Positions 9,502-20,929 of a DNA stretch of 64,000 bases are shown in pieces. The stretch comes from Xiphydria camelus (Eukaryota > Arthropoda > Insecta > Hymenoptera > Xiphydriidae). Each line of letters opens with the position of its first letter. Within the stretch, counting starts at the first letter, position 1. Under the pieces are notes generated by a model. The model saw only the letters and a program-made list of their open reading frames with translations, made no database searches and was not told the DNA's origin. Both the position numbers and the translations under genes were made by a program. The stretch is taken from NCBI GenBank assembly GCA_963678675.1, contig OY783193.1, forward strand, positions 24,049,309-24,113,308, read 5' to 3'.

Positions 9502-10990
9502 AAAGAGGAAATATATCATTTTCCTTAATCCTGTCATTATTAGAATTGGTTAACTTAGATTAATATAATTTTAGTTTCTACGTTTAGTTAGTTCAATATA
9601 TTTTAAATTTTTGTTATTTACAATCTGTTACAGATCGTATGCGAACTCGAGGGGGTTTCTTTCGAACGAGGGATCATCGTCTTGTTGTTCCAAAAACCTG
9701 CTGCTTTGGTTCATTCGGCGACCTGGATCTGCTGTCTCGAGTGCATGGACGTACGTCACTTTAAATGGATGAATATCCTTTAATATCATCCGACCCGTAG
9801 ACTTGCTAACCTCTCATTCTAACCTTTCTTGCCATAGCCTGAATATTCTTTCGAGGGTTATTCCTTCCTCTTTCTAGCAGAGCATCGATATTTTGGTGCA
9901 TCTATATTTTTCTGGAACTTCCTAAAATAATTATAAAAACCCTATATAATTCAGCCCGAACAAGTACAATCTTATCGGAGTATACCTAATCGGGGAGATT
10001 TTTCAACATAATGATTCCGAAACGTTTTTATCGAGAAGTATATATTTCTAACATATACTGTAGTGTTCACGAATATTGTAAAATATCGCAGGTATGTTAC
10101 AGAAAAGTTACTTGCAAGAACGTGCTTTGTGGGGTGCAAATGGTGATATTTCTAATCCATCGTTACACTAGAGGCGAAGAAGAGATGAAAGAGAAGTGAG
10201 GTACATGTACACTTCACGTTTGACAGGTCGGTATATAAATTGGAACTTGTGATAGTATAATACGAAAAAGGAAATATATCGACAAAGAAAAAATAATAAT
10301 AAAGTAGTTACTCCATTATTTTAATCCAATTCCATCGTATTCATTATTTTTCTGCCACGACTTTGATTGTTGATAGTGGATGGATCAACTAATAAATTTG
10401 ATTTTTCTTCACTATCAGCAATTAAAGTCGTGGCAGAAAAATAAGTAATACAATGTTATTGGATTATAATAATGGAGTAACTACTTTATTATTTTTTCTT
10501 TATCGATACATTTCCTCTTTTGTATTATACTATCACAAGTTCCAATTTATATACTGACCTGTCAAACGTGAAGTGTACGTGTACCTCACTTCTATTTCAT
10601 CTCTTCTTCGCCTCTAGTGTAACAATGGAAATTATGAAATATCATAACTTTTCTGTATCTAACAACATATATCGAATGTCCTCTGGCAAAAACTCCTGAT
10701 TTTGGATTCCCCTGACATTTGGCTGGAAGTGGTTGGCTCGGTGCTTTAAGAGTTGGCTTCGAGAGAGTGCGCTGCGGTCTTACGAGCTGAGCGAAAAGTG
10801 TCAAAAGTCTGATCTCCCGGTACCTGTCAATTCGGGAGATCGAAATCGTTAATTTGTAAATAATGATTACTAATATGTAGAAGTGGTAAGAAATAATCAT
10901 TCGGGTTTCTTCGATGATATTCCCCAAGTGTTTAAAAACCGGTGTCCGATTTTTGCCAATAACTTGCTTCAACTTCCAGTGATATTATTA
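9502..10990. repeat. Family E block with decayed transposase and foldback
   Basis: 9560-10000 carries a minus-strand transposase relic of the 6.3-kb type, with several indels. 10026-10660 is the E foldback with its centre near 10375. 10660-10990 is a unique-looking tail with CCCGGTACCTGTCAATTCGGG. The same CGGGAGATCGAAA word recurs in family G. No intact gene is seen. Confidence 0.6.
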
Positions 10991-11810
10991 AGTATTACTG
11001 CAGAACGAGTAGGTTAGAAGATTTTCATGAAGACTCATGATTTTCTGATATGTCATCTCGTACAGGTGCAACTGAAGCGGATCTAGCTCGTGTCCTGTCC
11101 GTAAAAAGATGACTCAATGGACATTGGAGAATGTCAGACTTGTCACCGAGCGCCTATTACCCACGGTACATTAATTGCAATACGCGCTTCTCGTTTCAAC
11201 TATTCCAGCGTTAAATAACTTTTACTTCTTTCAAGCTAATAACCTTTTATGAACTGTTCGTGGTAGGAGGCAGCGGTCAATAATAGCGACTCGTCGTAGA
11301 CAAGTGTGCCGAACTACTACTGCGATAATGTGCCCAAGCTCACGATCTATTCTGCGATTAACGTTAACATAATCGTGATTATGCTCGGGTGATGGGTATT
11401 CCAAAAGAGGTAAAGTTGATACTAAACATCGGACGCTGTAAGCTGACTTGCTAGTGTATGCTTCACAACTGGAACATCATCGCAGGAATAATTTGTCTAC
11501 GATTAGTCACAATCATTGATTGCTACGCCCTATCATCAACAATTCGTACAAGGTAAATACTTTGAAAGAAGTGAAAGTTATTTAAAGCAGGAATAGTTGA
11601 AATGAAAAGCGCATATTGCAATGAAAATACCGTGGGTGAAAGGCGCTCGATGATAAGTTCGACAATGTCTGATGTCGATCGACTCATTTTCTTCAGGATA
11701 GGACAGAAGTTACATCCTCTTTGTTTGCACCTTATGAAAGGGGACATGCAAGAAAACCGTCAAAAACTTCATGAAAATCTTGTAACCTACTCGTTCTGCA
11801 GTAATTACTT
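10991..11810. repeat. Family D foldback, copy 1
   Basis: AGTATTACTGCAGAACGAG and the complement CTCGTTCTGCAGTAATTACT bound arms of about 300 bp. Both arms contain GTCATCTCGTACAGGTGCA or its complement and a motif (TCTGATGTCGATCGACTC) mirrored on the other side. Copies lie at 24503-25183 and 32251-33054, with a half copy at 42598-42780. Confidence 0.7.
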
Positions 11811-12002
11811 ACTTAATCGCTGGAAGTTGAAGCCACAGTTATGGACACCGATTTTTAAACACTTGGAAAAACTCATCGAAGAAACCCGAATAATTATTTA
11901 TCACTTCTACACATTATTCATTATTATTTACAAATTAACAATTTCGAGGTTAGAGACTTCGATCTCCTGGCTACCGGCAGATCGACAGCTAACGGCAGAT
12001 CA

Positions 12003-12190
12003 GAGGCCCCTTTCTCGAACTCGCTCGTATCTTTGCGTGCACGCATCTTAGCGAATAGACCAATCAGGATCAAGTATTCCGTATCAGGGAACGTATACGC
12101 ACCTTAGCGAGTAGATTAATCAGGACCCCCACCACAACGGAATACTTGATCCTGATTGGTATATTCGCTTAGATGCGTATACGTAACTTT
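12003..12190. mobile_element. Family Q MITE, copy 1 (rearranged)
   Basis: This shares the AATCAGGACCCCCACCACAA and CGGAATACTTGATCCTGATT core and the CTCACTCGC/GCGAGTGAG-like ends with the copies at 33462-33655, 35019-35177 and 60672-60836. The best copies end in GGGGCCCCTTTCTC and its complement. Confidence 0.6.
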
Positions 12191-12204
12191 GCGCGTAACT
12201 TGAG

Positions 12205-12487
12205 AAATTTATTTACGAGTAAGGGGGCAAAATTTCAGCGGTGCATGCAAAAGGATTTCTTAAAACTATTCCAACGTCTCGAGTTAATATGTAACAACAT
12301 ATATACTGTCATAAGTAGTATCTTTACATGTGATGAAACAATTCGTCACGGTTATTGGAAGAGTATACTTATTGTTAGAGTTAAAGGTAAAATGTCTATA
12401 TGGATTTCTGAAGACGACCAAGATATAAGAAAAATCCAATGGCCTGTAAATTCAAAAGCGGTATGTTTTATTTCTCCAAAATACTAA
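12205..12487 (+). pseudogene. USP (peptidase C19)-like domain relic, copy 1
   Basis: The frame contains ICNNIYTVISSIFTCDETI, then RHGYWKSIL, then WISEDDQDIRKIQWPVN and SKAVCFIS. This matches the C-terminal half of ubiquitin-specific protease folds, where the catalytic His sits in GH(Y/W)xS and is followed by the W...DD...V and aYvLFY segments. Here the catalytic His is replaced by Tyr (GYW), and a frameshift lies before ICNN. The N-terminal part with the CxxC ribbon is only in the 33.65-kb copy. It is probably a transposon-borne protease domain and is inactive here. Confidence 0.6.
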
Positions 12488-12692
12488 AGCAAAGTGAGAA
12501 ATATAAGGGCACTCTAGTTTATAAATCCCTTTCAAAATATCACGAGAATAAATCAAAAGTGACGTGGTTATAATTAATTAGCTCGTATCGATATAAAATG
12601 TGAGATTTTAATTTGGTGGTAATAAAAAGCTATGCTCCCCTACATGTAGGTACGTATTCTCCTCAGGAAAAAATTCCAAAAAGTAATGAAAT

Positions 12693-13429
12693 CCCCCCAC
12701 AAAAACAGATTCTCTGTAAAAAAAAAAGGCGGCATGTTCATTCAGTGCCAACAAAAATTGATACGTAAAATAATCTCCAAAAATGATTTGAAATCAATTA
12801 AGATCGCCATGTTCAAGATTTATGTATAAAAAGTAAAAAGCATCATTTGAAAGGAAAATTATTGTAACTCGTTACTAAAAAATTCGACTAAAAAAATTTA
12901 GGTATAAACAAATTTTCATAAAAAAGAACGCCGCGTTTTTTCCTTCAAAATAAAAAATTTACAGAGAATTACATTCGATGTTTATGCACTTATGAGAGAT
13001 TTTAAATAAATTCATACACTTATATGATACCACCAGTATACCGAACGTCGCACGAGAAACCGATCAGGCGGGGGCCTTCTGAATTTCTCTGAATTTGACT
13101 TCGGCGGTGCAATTTATGAATCACTCTAGCACTGTCCAAGCACTGCAAATTATTCGGTATAGTGGACAAAATATGAAAACTTAAACGCGGCAAGTTCTTT
13201 TTTATGAAAATTTGTTTGTACCTAAATTTTTTTAGTCGAATTTTTTAGTAACGAGTTACAATAATTTTCCATTTCAAATTATGCCTTTTATTTTTTATAC
13301 ATAAATGTTGAACATGGCGATCTTAATTGATTTCAAATCTATTTTGGAGAGTATTTTACGTATCAATTTTTGTTGGCACTGAATGAACATGCCGCCTTTT
13401 TTTTTATAGAGAATCTGTTTTTGTGGGGG
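12693..13429. repeat. Family F foldback, copy 1
   Basis: CCCCCACAAAAACAGATTCT and its complement bound the element. Each arm carries GGCGGCATGTTCATTCAGTG, GATACGTAAAAT and GATCGCCATGTTCAAG. The loop holds a smaller inverted pair, GTATACCGAACGTCGC versus ATTCGGTAT. Copies lie at 22584-23100 (half plus loop), 23719-24430 (loop inverted) and 39304-40033, with half arms at 27640-27865 and 35496-35660. No protein is encoded. Confidence 0.8.
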
Positions 13430-13855
13430 TAGTATAATACGAAAGAGGAAACATATCATTTTTCATAATTCTGTCGTTATTATCTATAGAAAGGTTAACT
13501 CAGATTAATATAGTTTCTTAATTTCTATGTAGAGTAAGTTCGATATATTTTAAATAGTAAAATGCTGGATATAATTGTGTTATTTATAATTTGTTACAGA
13601 AATAATGCTGCTCAATTCTATCCAAGACTCCAAATCGAATGCGAACCCGAGGGGGTTTCTTTCGAACGAGGGATCATCCACTCCCTTGTTCCAAGAACCA
13701 GTTGGATTAGTTCATTCGGCGAGCTGGATCTGCTGCCTCGAGTGCATGGACGTGCGTTCATCCTTCAATATCCTCCCTACCATGGTCTTGCTGATTCTAA
13801 CCTCTGTTGCTACAACCCGAATGCTCGTCGAGGTTTATCAATAATCTCGGTTGAG
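13430..13855 (-). pseudogene. Family E transposase relic
   Basis: On the minus strand the segment 13640-13800 keeps the transposase order (IRNM/IRRLT-like helix-turn-helix remnants, then ARRMN, stop, NWF...). Deletions have removed most of the HTH. The plus-strand frame 13562-13876 is the shadow. Confidence 0.45.
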
Positions 13856-14600
13856 ATTATCGAATTAATAAAATAACACCATCCAACCGTCCGACCGACC
13901 CTCCGGCCGAGAGTATCTATACAGGAATTGGAACGCCCTTGCGTTCAATAGTCAATACGAGATTTTGGCATTTCGTGCTTTCGTCACTGGTCTGCTGGCG
14001 TCGCCACCGTCCGGCCTTCATACGCTCACGTACACTTCCCTTTGTGGCGACGACCCGTGACCAGTCGGCATTTGTGCCGTATGTCCCACTCTGTACGGGC
14101 CAGTTTGAATTTACCTTCGGGGAAGCTTGGTCGGTACTTGAGTGATTTAATACCGGTAGAAGTCGAGTCGGTAGTTAGAGTTTGTGTCAATTCGGGAGAT
14201 CGAAGCGTCTAACCTCGAAATTATGGATTTAAATGGAATGGAAATTACTCACCATTATTCACAAATTCATAATTTCGAGGTTAGACGCTTCGATCTCCCG
14301 AATTGACACCAACTCTAACTACCGACTCGACTTCTACCGGTATTAAATCACTCAAGTACCGACCAAGCCTCCCCGAAGGTAACTTCAAACTGGCCCGTAC
14401 AGAGTGGGACATACGGTACAAAGCCCAGCGACGGTAAATTTCAAGGTCCCTGTAACTGTGCGGTTCTGCTCGAGTCGGGATATCATGTACGTGTGTACGA
14501 AGGCTCGCACACTGGAACGCGCTGTCCGTACAAGGCTTTAAAGAACGCTCCGTACTGCTTCGTACACCAATACAGTGAGCGTGTAGTAGGTACCTACTTG
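13856..14600. repeat. Family G foldback, copy 1
   Basis: The centre near 14240 is bracketed by TCGGGAGATCGAAGCGTCTA and its complement. The arms extend through GACTCGACTTCTACCGGT, CTTGGTCGGTACTTGAGT and GGGCCAGTTTGAA. The outer part contains the hairpin AATAATCTCGGTTGAGATTA and a string of CCGACCG words. Copies lie at 37761-38702 and 48716-49262, with partial copies at 20000-20250, 50355-50508 and 59745-60000. Confidence 0.75.
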
Positions 14601-15243
14601 CTCGGGCTGAATTATATGGGGTTTTTATAATTATTTTAGGAAGTTCCAGAAGAATACAGGTGCAGCAAAATATCGATGCTGTGATAGAAAGAATAAGGAG
14701 TAATCCTCGAACCCTAATCGGTATCAGTGATTCCTCATTGACCGTCGTTACACCAGAGACGAAGAAGAGATGAAATAGAAGTGAGGTACATGTACCCTTC
14801 ACGTTTGACAGGTCGTGTATAAATTGGAACTTGTGATAGTACGAAAGAGGAAATATATCGATAGAGAAAAAATAATGATAAAGTAATTACTTGATTATTG
14901 TGATCCAATTCGATTGCATCTCTTATTTTTCTGCCACGGCTTGTTGACGGAGAAGAAAAACCATTGATTCGTCCCGTGCTCGCATGACGCTGAAAACAAA
15001 AAATAGAATATCCACAAAGATATATGTCCTTTATACGCAATCAAAGTGAGGTTAGAATGGTCAGATAGAAAGTAACTTATCTGATGGCAATTCTTCTGAG
15101 ATGCTGCCGTCTCCTTTCCTGCTCTTTATGCGCAGGCATCCAGAGAAAAGTAGCACTGCATCCGTTCACTGTCTCGATTATTCAAAAAAATGCAAGCGAT
15201 TAGCAAACTACACGGAGCGTCTGTCACATTCACCACTATTCGC
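14601..15243. repeat. Family E and S remnants, inverted relative to 5.1-5.8 kb
   Basis: 14608-14740 has a plus-strand relic of the transposase (VQQNIDAVIERIRSNPRT). 14900-15000 carries the exon-like module of 5387-5485 in the opposite orientation, and 15060-15235 is the S leader. The block is therefore an inverted duplicate of roughly 5130-5720. Confidence 0.6.
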
Positions 15244-15802
15244 CAGAGCCGTCCCGAAAAAAGGGGACGTTTTCAGCCCCTCTTCAGGGCCGTCCTCTTT
15301 TCCCGGGACGGCCCTGGCGAATTTCTAAACACAAAAATAGCCGTAGCGCCTAAACTAAAATAGCTAGAAAAAAAAGTCATAAAGCAAAGATTAGAATGTT
15401 ATTATCTACAACTTCTATTAAGGTTTCTGAGGCGATGCTATCAACATTAAAATATAAAAATTACACAATATTTCTTGCTAGGGTAGTGATTAAGTACCTT
15501 AGTTGGGGTCAGATTGGGGTGCCCAATGTAGTCCCAACTAGTATCTTAGTTGGGGCCTGATTGGGCTACCCAATGTAGCCCCAACTAAACGCCAATACTA
15601 CATCGTATCACCTGACCCAAATTCCAGTCACTAAAAGTTCGGAATAAGTTCTAAATTTCCAGATTTATTTTTACTTCCGGTACATAAATAAAACAAACAA
15701 TTGTATCTATTCGATTTATTATATTTTGTTCAAATTGGGCCGCCCAATTGGGGCCTAATTGGCCCCCAATTATTGATTGGGCCATCTTGGGTAGATTTCC
15801 AC
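15244..15802. mobile_element. Short foldback plus inverted family W copy
   Basis: 15244-15315 is the GGGCCGTCCCG foldback. 15316-15802 is the W sequence in inverse order, with TTGGGG/CCCCAA arrays and the end ATTTCCACACGGG at 15790-15802. There is no coding potential. Confidence 0.7.
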
Positions 15803-15811
15803 ACGGGAAGC

Positions 15812-16548
15812 GCGTCCGAGGATCGAAATAAACGCGAGGGAAAACGTTTCGCGAATGGAAATATTTTATTGATTAACTTTGAACACCATGACTAAACATT
15901 CAAGGAATAAATTCTCTCACGCACTCTCACATACATTTGATGGCGTATGCGTGTGGCCGCATCTGTGTACACATTTCCGATCATGGCCGACTATCGCCGA
16001 AGATAGGCGGAATTTTTATGAGATTTTGACATATATATATATGCAGGGTGCGTCACGCAATACACGCCAGCGTAGCGGGTTGCATATCGGTTATCCGCCT
16101 GGCGCCGTATACAGGCGCCTGCCCCTGCAGCGGATCGGATGTGTCAACCAATATGCAACCCGCTACGCTGGCGTGTATTGCGTGACGAACCCGATATATC
16201 GCCCGAGAAATCGGATTCTCGACTTTTAGGCGCGAGGGGCGTGGCTTCGCGTTGCTAAGGAAGAATCTCTGTTAATATGTAACTTATAACATTTATTCTG
16301 GTTTCTATCAATAGAGAATAGTAAATTTATATGGCGTAACTAAGCATAATTTTGGTTATAACCGTATATTTATTGAGAAAATTCGATGTAAAAATTGAGG
16401 GGTGAAGGGGGCAGACATTTTTCCTGTAAAGTTACACGGGTGCCCGCGGCGACAGCGCTGTCGTTCGTCGTTCTGACGAACTACTTGAATGAACATGCCG
16501 CGAGACACTGCCGTGTCTCTTGATATCTGGCTTATCAGTTATAGAAGA
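15812..16548 (-). mobile_element. Family S element, inverted copy
   Basis: This is the complement of the 1303-1850 sequence and ends GACACTGCCGTGTCTCTTGA. It contains a nested MITE at 16046-16182, with CACGCCAGCGTAGCGGGTTG and complement as arms. Outside the MITE it aligns without large gaps to the 18740-19387 copy. Confidence 0.7.
16046..16182. mobile_element. MITE with CACGCCAGCGT(A/G)GCGGG arms, copy 1
   Basis: GCGTCACGCAATACACGCC pairs with GGCGTGTATTGCGTGACG. The arms are about 50 bp with a GC-rich loop. A second copy at 22058-22224 has different outermost bases. Confidence 0.7.
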
Positions 16549-18080
16549 TCGCTTCACCATTCGGCGTAGTCTGACCCCTCTTTATGGCCAAGGACGAGCA
16601 ACGGTACCCTTGTCCGCTAGATCTAGGTACAGGATAGATAGGTACGTAACTAGTCCAGTAAAAATCCTTCTGAAATCGATGTTTCGAGCCTCAAAGCTGA
16701 AAATTTGGTCAAAGATCCATTTTGGGTAGTTGAAAACAGGGGTGAAGTTTAAAAAGTTCTATATCCCCGAGGATTTTTGAAAAACAATAAAAACTACCCA
16801 AAAAATGGGCTCTACGAAAATAACTCGAAAACTAAGCGAGATATCGAAAAAAGTGTCAAATAAAAGTTGTAGAGCTTAAAATTCTCTATAAAAAAGGTTT
16901 ATACAGTTTACTCCCACTCCTCACGGTTTACCCTTTAGAGCCGTGCGAACATTGGAAGTAGAAAAAAAATCATGAAACCTCGAAAATTTAACATTTTTGA
17001 CTGCTTTTTGTTTTAAATTGCTTAAGAAATTCTCTACTTTTTAAATAAAATGATATATTTTTTTTTCTCTTAATTGTTTAAAAACTGCCAAGTAAAATCA
17101 ACGATATCTCTTGATATATTGAATGATTTTTTCTTCTTTGTGTTCCATGATTTTGTTAGTTAAATTCCCTGCACATTACACTCCGGTTATTCTTCTGTAA
17201 TTGTAAGTTTTTAAATAACTCCATTTTGAAAATTGCTTTACAAACCTTGGTGCGTCCGGAGAACCACTGGTGGCCTGCTCCTTCCCCCACATGGTGATGG
17301 GACCTGAGCCCGCTACCTTTCTGGGTCTCGTTCTCCTCCGTTTAAACTTTCCTAACCTCGGCCGCTTCGCACAGCAAAATATATGTTATGCACCATCATG
17401 TAGCTATATTATAAACAAAGTATTGGATTGTTTCGCCCATAAAGAAAGTAAATAGAAAGTTTTTCAATAATTTTTATTTTGCATACTAAAAATAACACCA
17501 CCGCCGTTTTTTTTATATAGATTCAAGCATGATTAAACTATGACATATAATTTTTACGAGATGATTGGTGTGGTAGAACAAGTCGAAATAAATTAATGAA
17601 AATGAAACAACTTTGCTTTCGCCGTTTTTCTAACGTAAGAGATAGCGGAAAACGGTGGAAGCGAAGTTGTACACCTATTAATTCGAATTTTTACTTTACA
17701 AAAATAATAGTATTTATTTACAATGACTTATTACTAATGAGAATACAATTTACTGCACGTAATATATGTACATATAAATCGAAATTAAATCACATTAAAG
17801 GTATTATTTTATGAACTGACACAGAATCTTCGTTTTAATCTTCATCGCTTTCGTGATTTATTGTGGGTAGAATATGACTATATGACTGTAGTAATAACTT
17901 TAAAGTATATGGTATTACACGTTTTCACATAGAGCACTGATACAGTTAACTTTTAACAACGCAATATACACACATATATATATACACACATATATACAAA
18001 CATACATACAAAACTCTACAGTTAAAAACTCTATATTATAATAATATGCATATTTTTGTGTAATATGTATATCTTCTTTC
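16549..18080. other. Repeat-poor stretch, no gene seen
   Basis: I find no open frame with protein-like composition, no copy of the local families and no long inverted repeat. 17245-17345 is a GC-richer block. 17940-18010 is a TATA/CACATA microsatellite, and a run of seven GGA starts at 18083. This is the longest segment not explained by repeats and could hold non-coding or regulatory sequence of the following gene. Confidence 0.5.
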
Positions 18081-18104
18081 TTGGAGGAGGAGGAGGAGGA
18101 GGAG

Positions 18105-18692
18105 ATGGCTTCTTCGGATCAATACATGCCTTACGACACCATTTACATCCAAAAACCTGCTAAAATTTTTCCGGTGCCTTCGCAAACTGATCATATACAA
18201 ATTTTGCCTTCACTAAATCACTGGGTATGCAGTTACTACGATTGCCGCCAAGATCAATTATTAATTTATGATTCGTTGAATAATAGCAACATCGATGAAC
18301 ATCAGAACATTTTTCTCCAACGATTATATCCTGATTTCAATCTTGATAACATACGATTTCCGAGGGTTCAAAGACAAGAACATAATACTGACTGTGGTTT
18401 ATTTGCTATTGCGTTCGCTGTGTCATTAATTTTAGGCAAGAAACCTGAAACATTATTCTACTGTACAGAAAGTATGCGCTGTCACTTACTGAATATTTTG
18501 ACCGATCGCACAATCACGCATTTTCCTTTATATTCTGACAAAGAAAGTGCATCAGGTAATTTGTCGAATATGGTTTCGGCCGTGACACCAAAGTACAAAA
18601 TCACATTAAGTAAAAGAAAACCCCCCCCAAAAAAATATTTTCCAAATGTAAAATGGTGGATCGAGAGAGAAAGGCGATCCTTACCTGCCTAA
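18105..18692 (+). CDS. C48-type (Ulp1/SENP-like) cysteine protease
   Basis: The frame is open for 195 codons from ATG 18105, just after a GGA repeat. A catalytic set in Ulp1 order is visible: His39 in NHWV, Asp56 in IYDSL, Gln91 in RQEHN and Cys97 in TDCGLF. The domain spans about residues 11-141. The basic tail (KRKPPPKKYFPNVKWW) has no known role. The start of the Ulp1 fold is shorter than usual by some 20-30 residues, so it may be truncated or lack a 5-prime exon. Such stand-alone C48 frames are common in invertebrate genomes and often come from mobile elements. The substrate (SUMO, another ubiquitin-like protein or a viral-type polyprotein) cannot be told from sequence. The frame is intact, unlike nearly everything around it. 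Confidence 0.75.
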   Translation: MASSDQYMPYDTIYIQKPAKIFPVPSQTDHIQILPSLNHWVCSYYDCRQDQLLIYDSLNNSNIDEHQNIFLQRLYPDFNLDNIRFPRVQRQEHNTDCGLFAIAFAVSLILGKKPETLFYCTESMRCHLLNILTDRTITHFPLYSDKESASGNLSNMVSAVTPKYKITLSKRKPPPKKYFPNVKWWIERERRSLPA

Positions 18693-18739
18693 AAAATGAG
18701 ATTTCAACAAACAAACAAAAATGATATCAACAAGCGATA

Positions 18740-19387
18740 AAAAATACAAACGATTATTAAACTATACGGAGCGTCTGTCACATTCACCACTATTGAGATT
18801 CACTACTCCGATTACACTGAATTTTTACTTTTTATTAACAAGCGCGTCCGAGGATCGAAAAAATGCGAGGGAAATCGTTTCGCGAATGGAAATATTTTAT
18901 TAATTTCGAAAAACAACTAAACATTCAAGGAATATATTCTCTCACACACTCTCACATACGTTTGATGGCGTATGCGTGTGGCCGCATCTGTGTACACATT
19001 TCCGACCATGGCCGAATATCGCCGAAGACAGGCGGAATTTTTGTGAGATTTTGACATATATATATCGCCCGAGAAATCGGATTCTCGACTTTCGAGGCGC
19101 GAGGGGCGTGGCTTCGCGTTGCTAAGGAAAAATCTCTGTTAATATGTAATTTACAACATTTACTCTGGTCTCTATCGATAGAGAATAGTCGATTTATATG
19201 GCGTAACTAAGCATAGTTTTGGTTATAACCGTATATTTATTGAGAAAATTCGATGTTAAAATTGGGGGGTGAAGGGGGCAGACATTTTTCCTGTAAAGAT
19301 ACACGGGTGCTCGCGGCGACAGCGCTGGCGGCGTCGTTCTGACGACTTGAATGAACATGCCGCGAGACACTACCGTGTCTCTTGATG
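18740..19387 (-). mobile_element. Family S element, inverted copy 2
   Basis: This runs from GACGCTCCGTATAGTTTAAT (complement) to GACACTACCGTGTCTCTTGA. It is the cleanest S copy in the window. It abuts the last exon of the three-exon minus-strand gene at 19399 and may have truncated that exon. Confidence 0.75.
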
Positions 19388-19398
19388 TCAAAGCCTAA

Positions 19399-20816
19399 TT
19401 AATAAACTAGGTAAATTAATAAATTAATGAAAGAAGGACAGATTCTATATCTTTGGTTCCGCGCGTGCAAGTTGCGACCGCCACGTGGTCGCCTGATAGC
19501 CGGTTCGTTCAGAACTGCAAAAAAACAAAAGCATTTATGAATAAAATTGTATAAATTAATTTTATTAAGGAAAATATAAATTTACCTTCTGTCTGTACCG
19601 ACTGGTGTTGAGGCTCTCTTTCTGGAATGTATAAATAATAATACAGTTATATAAATACATATTATTATAATAAATAATATACCGCATATCCTAGGTCCAA
19701 GGAGAAACGCAACAAGCAGGGAGCCCTGGCATTTACTTTCGGCAGTATTTGCCGACAGTGGTAGTGTTTTTTAGGTACAGGTAAATGTCAGGGCTCCCTG
19801 CTTGTTGCGTTTCTCCTAGTCGTGTAGTCATTTTAGATTTTAGATCCAATTTAAAAGTGCAATTGCAATAATGCCGCTAGTGGAAGGAGAAGCGGTATTG
19901 TATTAAGCAGCGAATAGACCAATCATTCATAGTTACAGGAACCTTGAAATTTACCTTCAGCCGTGCTTGGTCGGTACTCGAGTCACTTGTATCGGTAGAA
20001 AGTTAGTTGGCTTACGAAAATTGCAATGAGTGAGCGAAATGTCGAACGTCTGATTAATTCCCCATAGCTGCCGAATTGACAGTTATCGGGAATTAATCAG
20101 ACGGTCGACATTTCGATCAGGCAGCGCAATTTTCCGAAGACAACTAACTACCGACACGACTCTTACCGACATTAAATGACTCGAGTACCGACCAAGCCCG
20201 GTCGAAAGTCCCTCTAACTGTACCGCATGTTTGCGCCCAAACGAAACAAGCTTAGATGGTAACTTTACCGACGATCTAGAATTTGATAGAGTTGGCTTGA
20301 GAAGAGTTGCTGCGTAAGAGCGAAAAGTGTCAAACGTCTGATTTCCCGATAGTTATCAATTCGGGAGATCGAAACGCCTAACCTCGAAATCGTACATTTG
20401 TGATTAATGGTTGGATTTTGTAGAAATGATAAAAAAATCAGACGTTTGACTCTTTTCGCTCTCACGCAGCACACACACGGCGCACTCTTCTCAAGCCCAG
20501 TCTATCAAATTCTAGATGATGTAAAAAGGAAATGATGAAGATTTTGCTTACCTTGGTTAGCTTCTGCTGGGGGTTGGGCGGGTTGGGCAATGTTTTGCAG
20601 CCGCAATTGCTGCATTTGCGCAGCTAATTTCTCAAACAGCGCCCTGGAAACTGCCGCTTCTTGCTCGGCGCGTATTAAAGATCGCCGCAAAGACTCTAAT
20701 TCGGCCCGGTTATCAGGAGGAGGTTGGGGAGGCTGACGTTGATCACCAGGAAACTCATGCTTCCCAACCTCCTCTCCATCCTCGATTACTGCTTGCAGCT
20801 CACGTTCGATGTCCAT
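19399..20816 (-). CDS. Three-exon gene model, unrecognised coiled-coil protein
   Basis: Exon 1 is 20816-20552 (88 codons plus one base), starting MDIERELQAVIEDGEE. It has a proline/glutamine stretch (RQPPQPPPDN) and a probable coiled coil (RAELESLRRSLIRAEQEAA, then LFEKLAAQMQQLRLQ). It ends at CAAG-GTAAGC. Exon 2 is 19621-19586 (36 nt), with ATTCCAG before and GAAG-GTAAAT after. Exon 3 is 19514-19399, after TTTTTTTGCAG, and includes RRPRGGRNLHARNQRYR and then a hydrophobic tail to TAA. All three junctions keep the same phase, giving 138 residues. The hydrophobic end may be read-through caused by the S insertion just downstream. Intron 1 is filled with repeats (19701-19816 and about 19930-20510). 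It resembles the N-terminus of a gag-like or nucleic-acid-binding protein, but I cannot name it. Confidence 0.5.
19701..19816. mobile_element. Foldback MITE in intron 1 of the three-exon model
   Basis: GGAGAAACGCAACAAGCAGG and its complement enclose about 45 bp. The arms continue into GAGCCCTGGCATTTAC. It is a recent-looking insertion because the arms are nearly perfect. Confidence 0.75.
19817..20510. repeat. G-like foldbacks within intron 1
   Basis: 20010-20150 is a hairpin with CGAACGTCTGATTAATTCCC and a partial complement. 20150-20510 carries G-type words (GGGAGATCGAAACGCCTAAC, GACTCGAGTACCGACCAAGC). The two CTAGA(T)-flanked ends, ATCTAGAATTTGATAGAGTT near 20274 and AGTCTATCAAATTCTAGATG near 20500, are inverted copies, so this may be one foldback insertion of about 250 bp. 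Confidence 0.55.
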
Positions 20817-20929
20817 GCCAGTAATAAATTTACAATTAATTGTAGAGAAACAAACATCATTTTCACACGATTTATTACTAATTATATTATTAATATTATA
20901 CATTTATTATATGGTTTTTTATCTACTTA

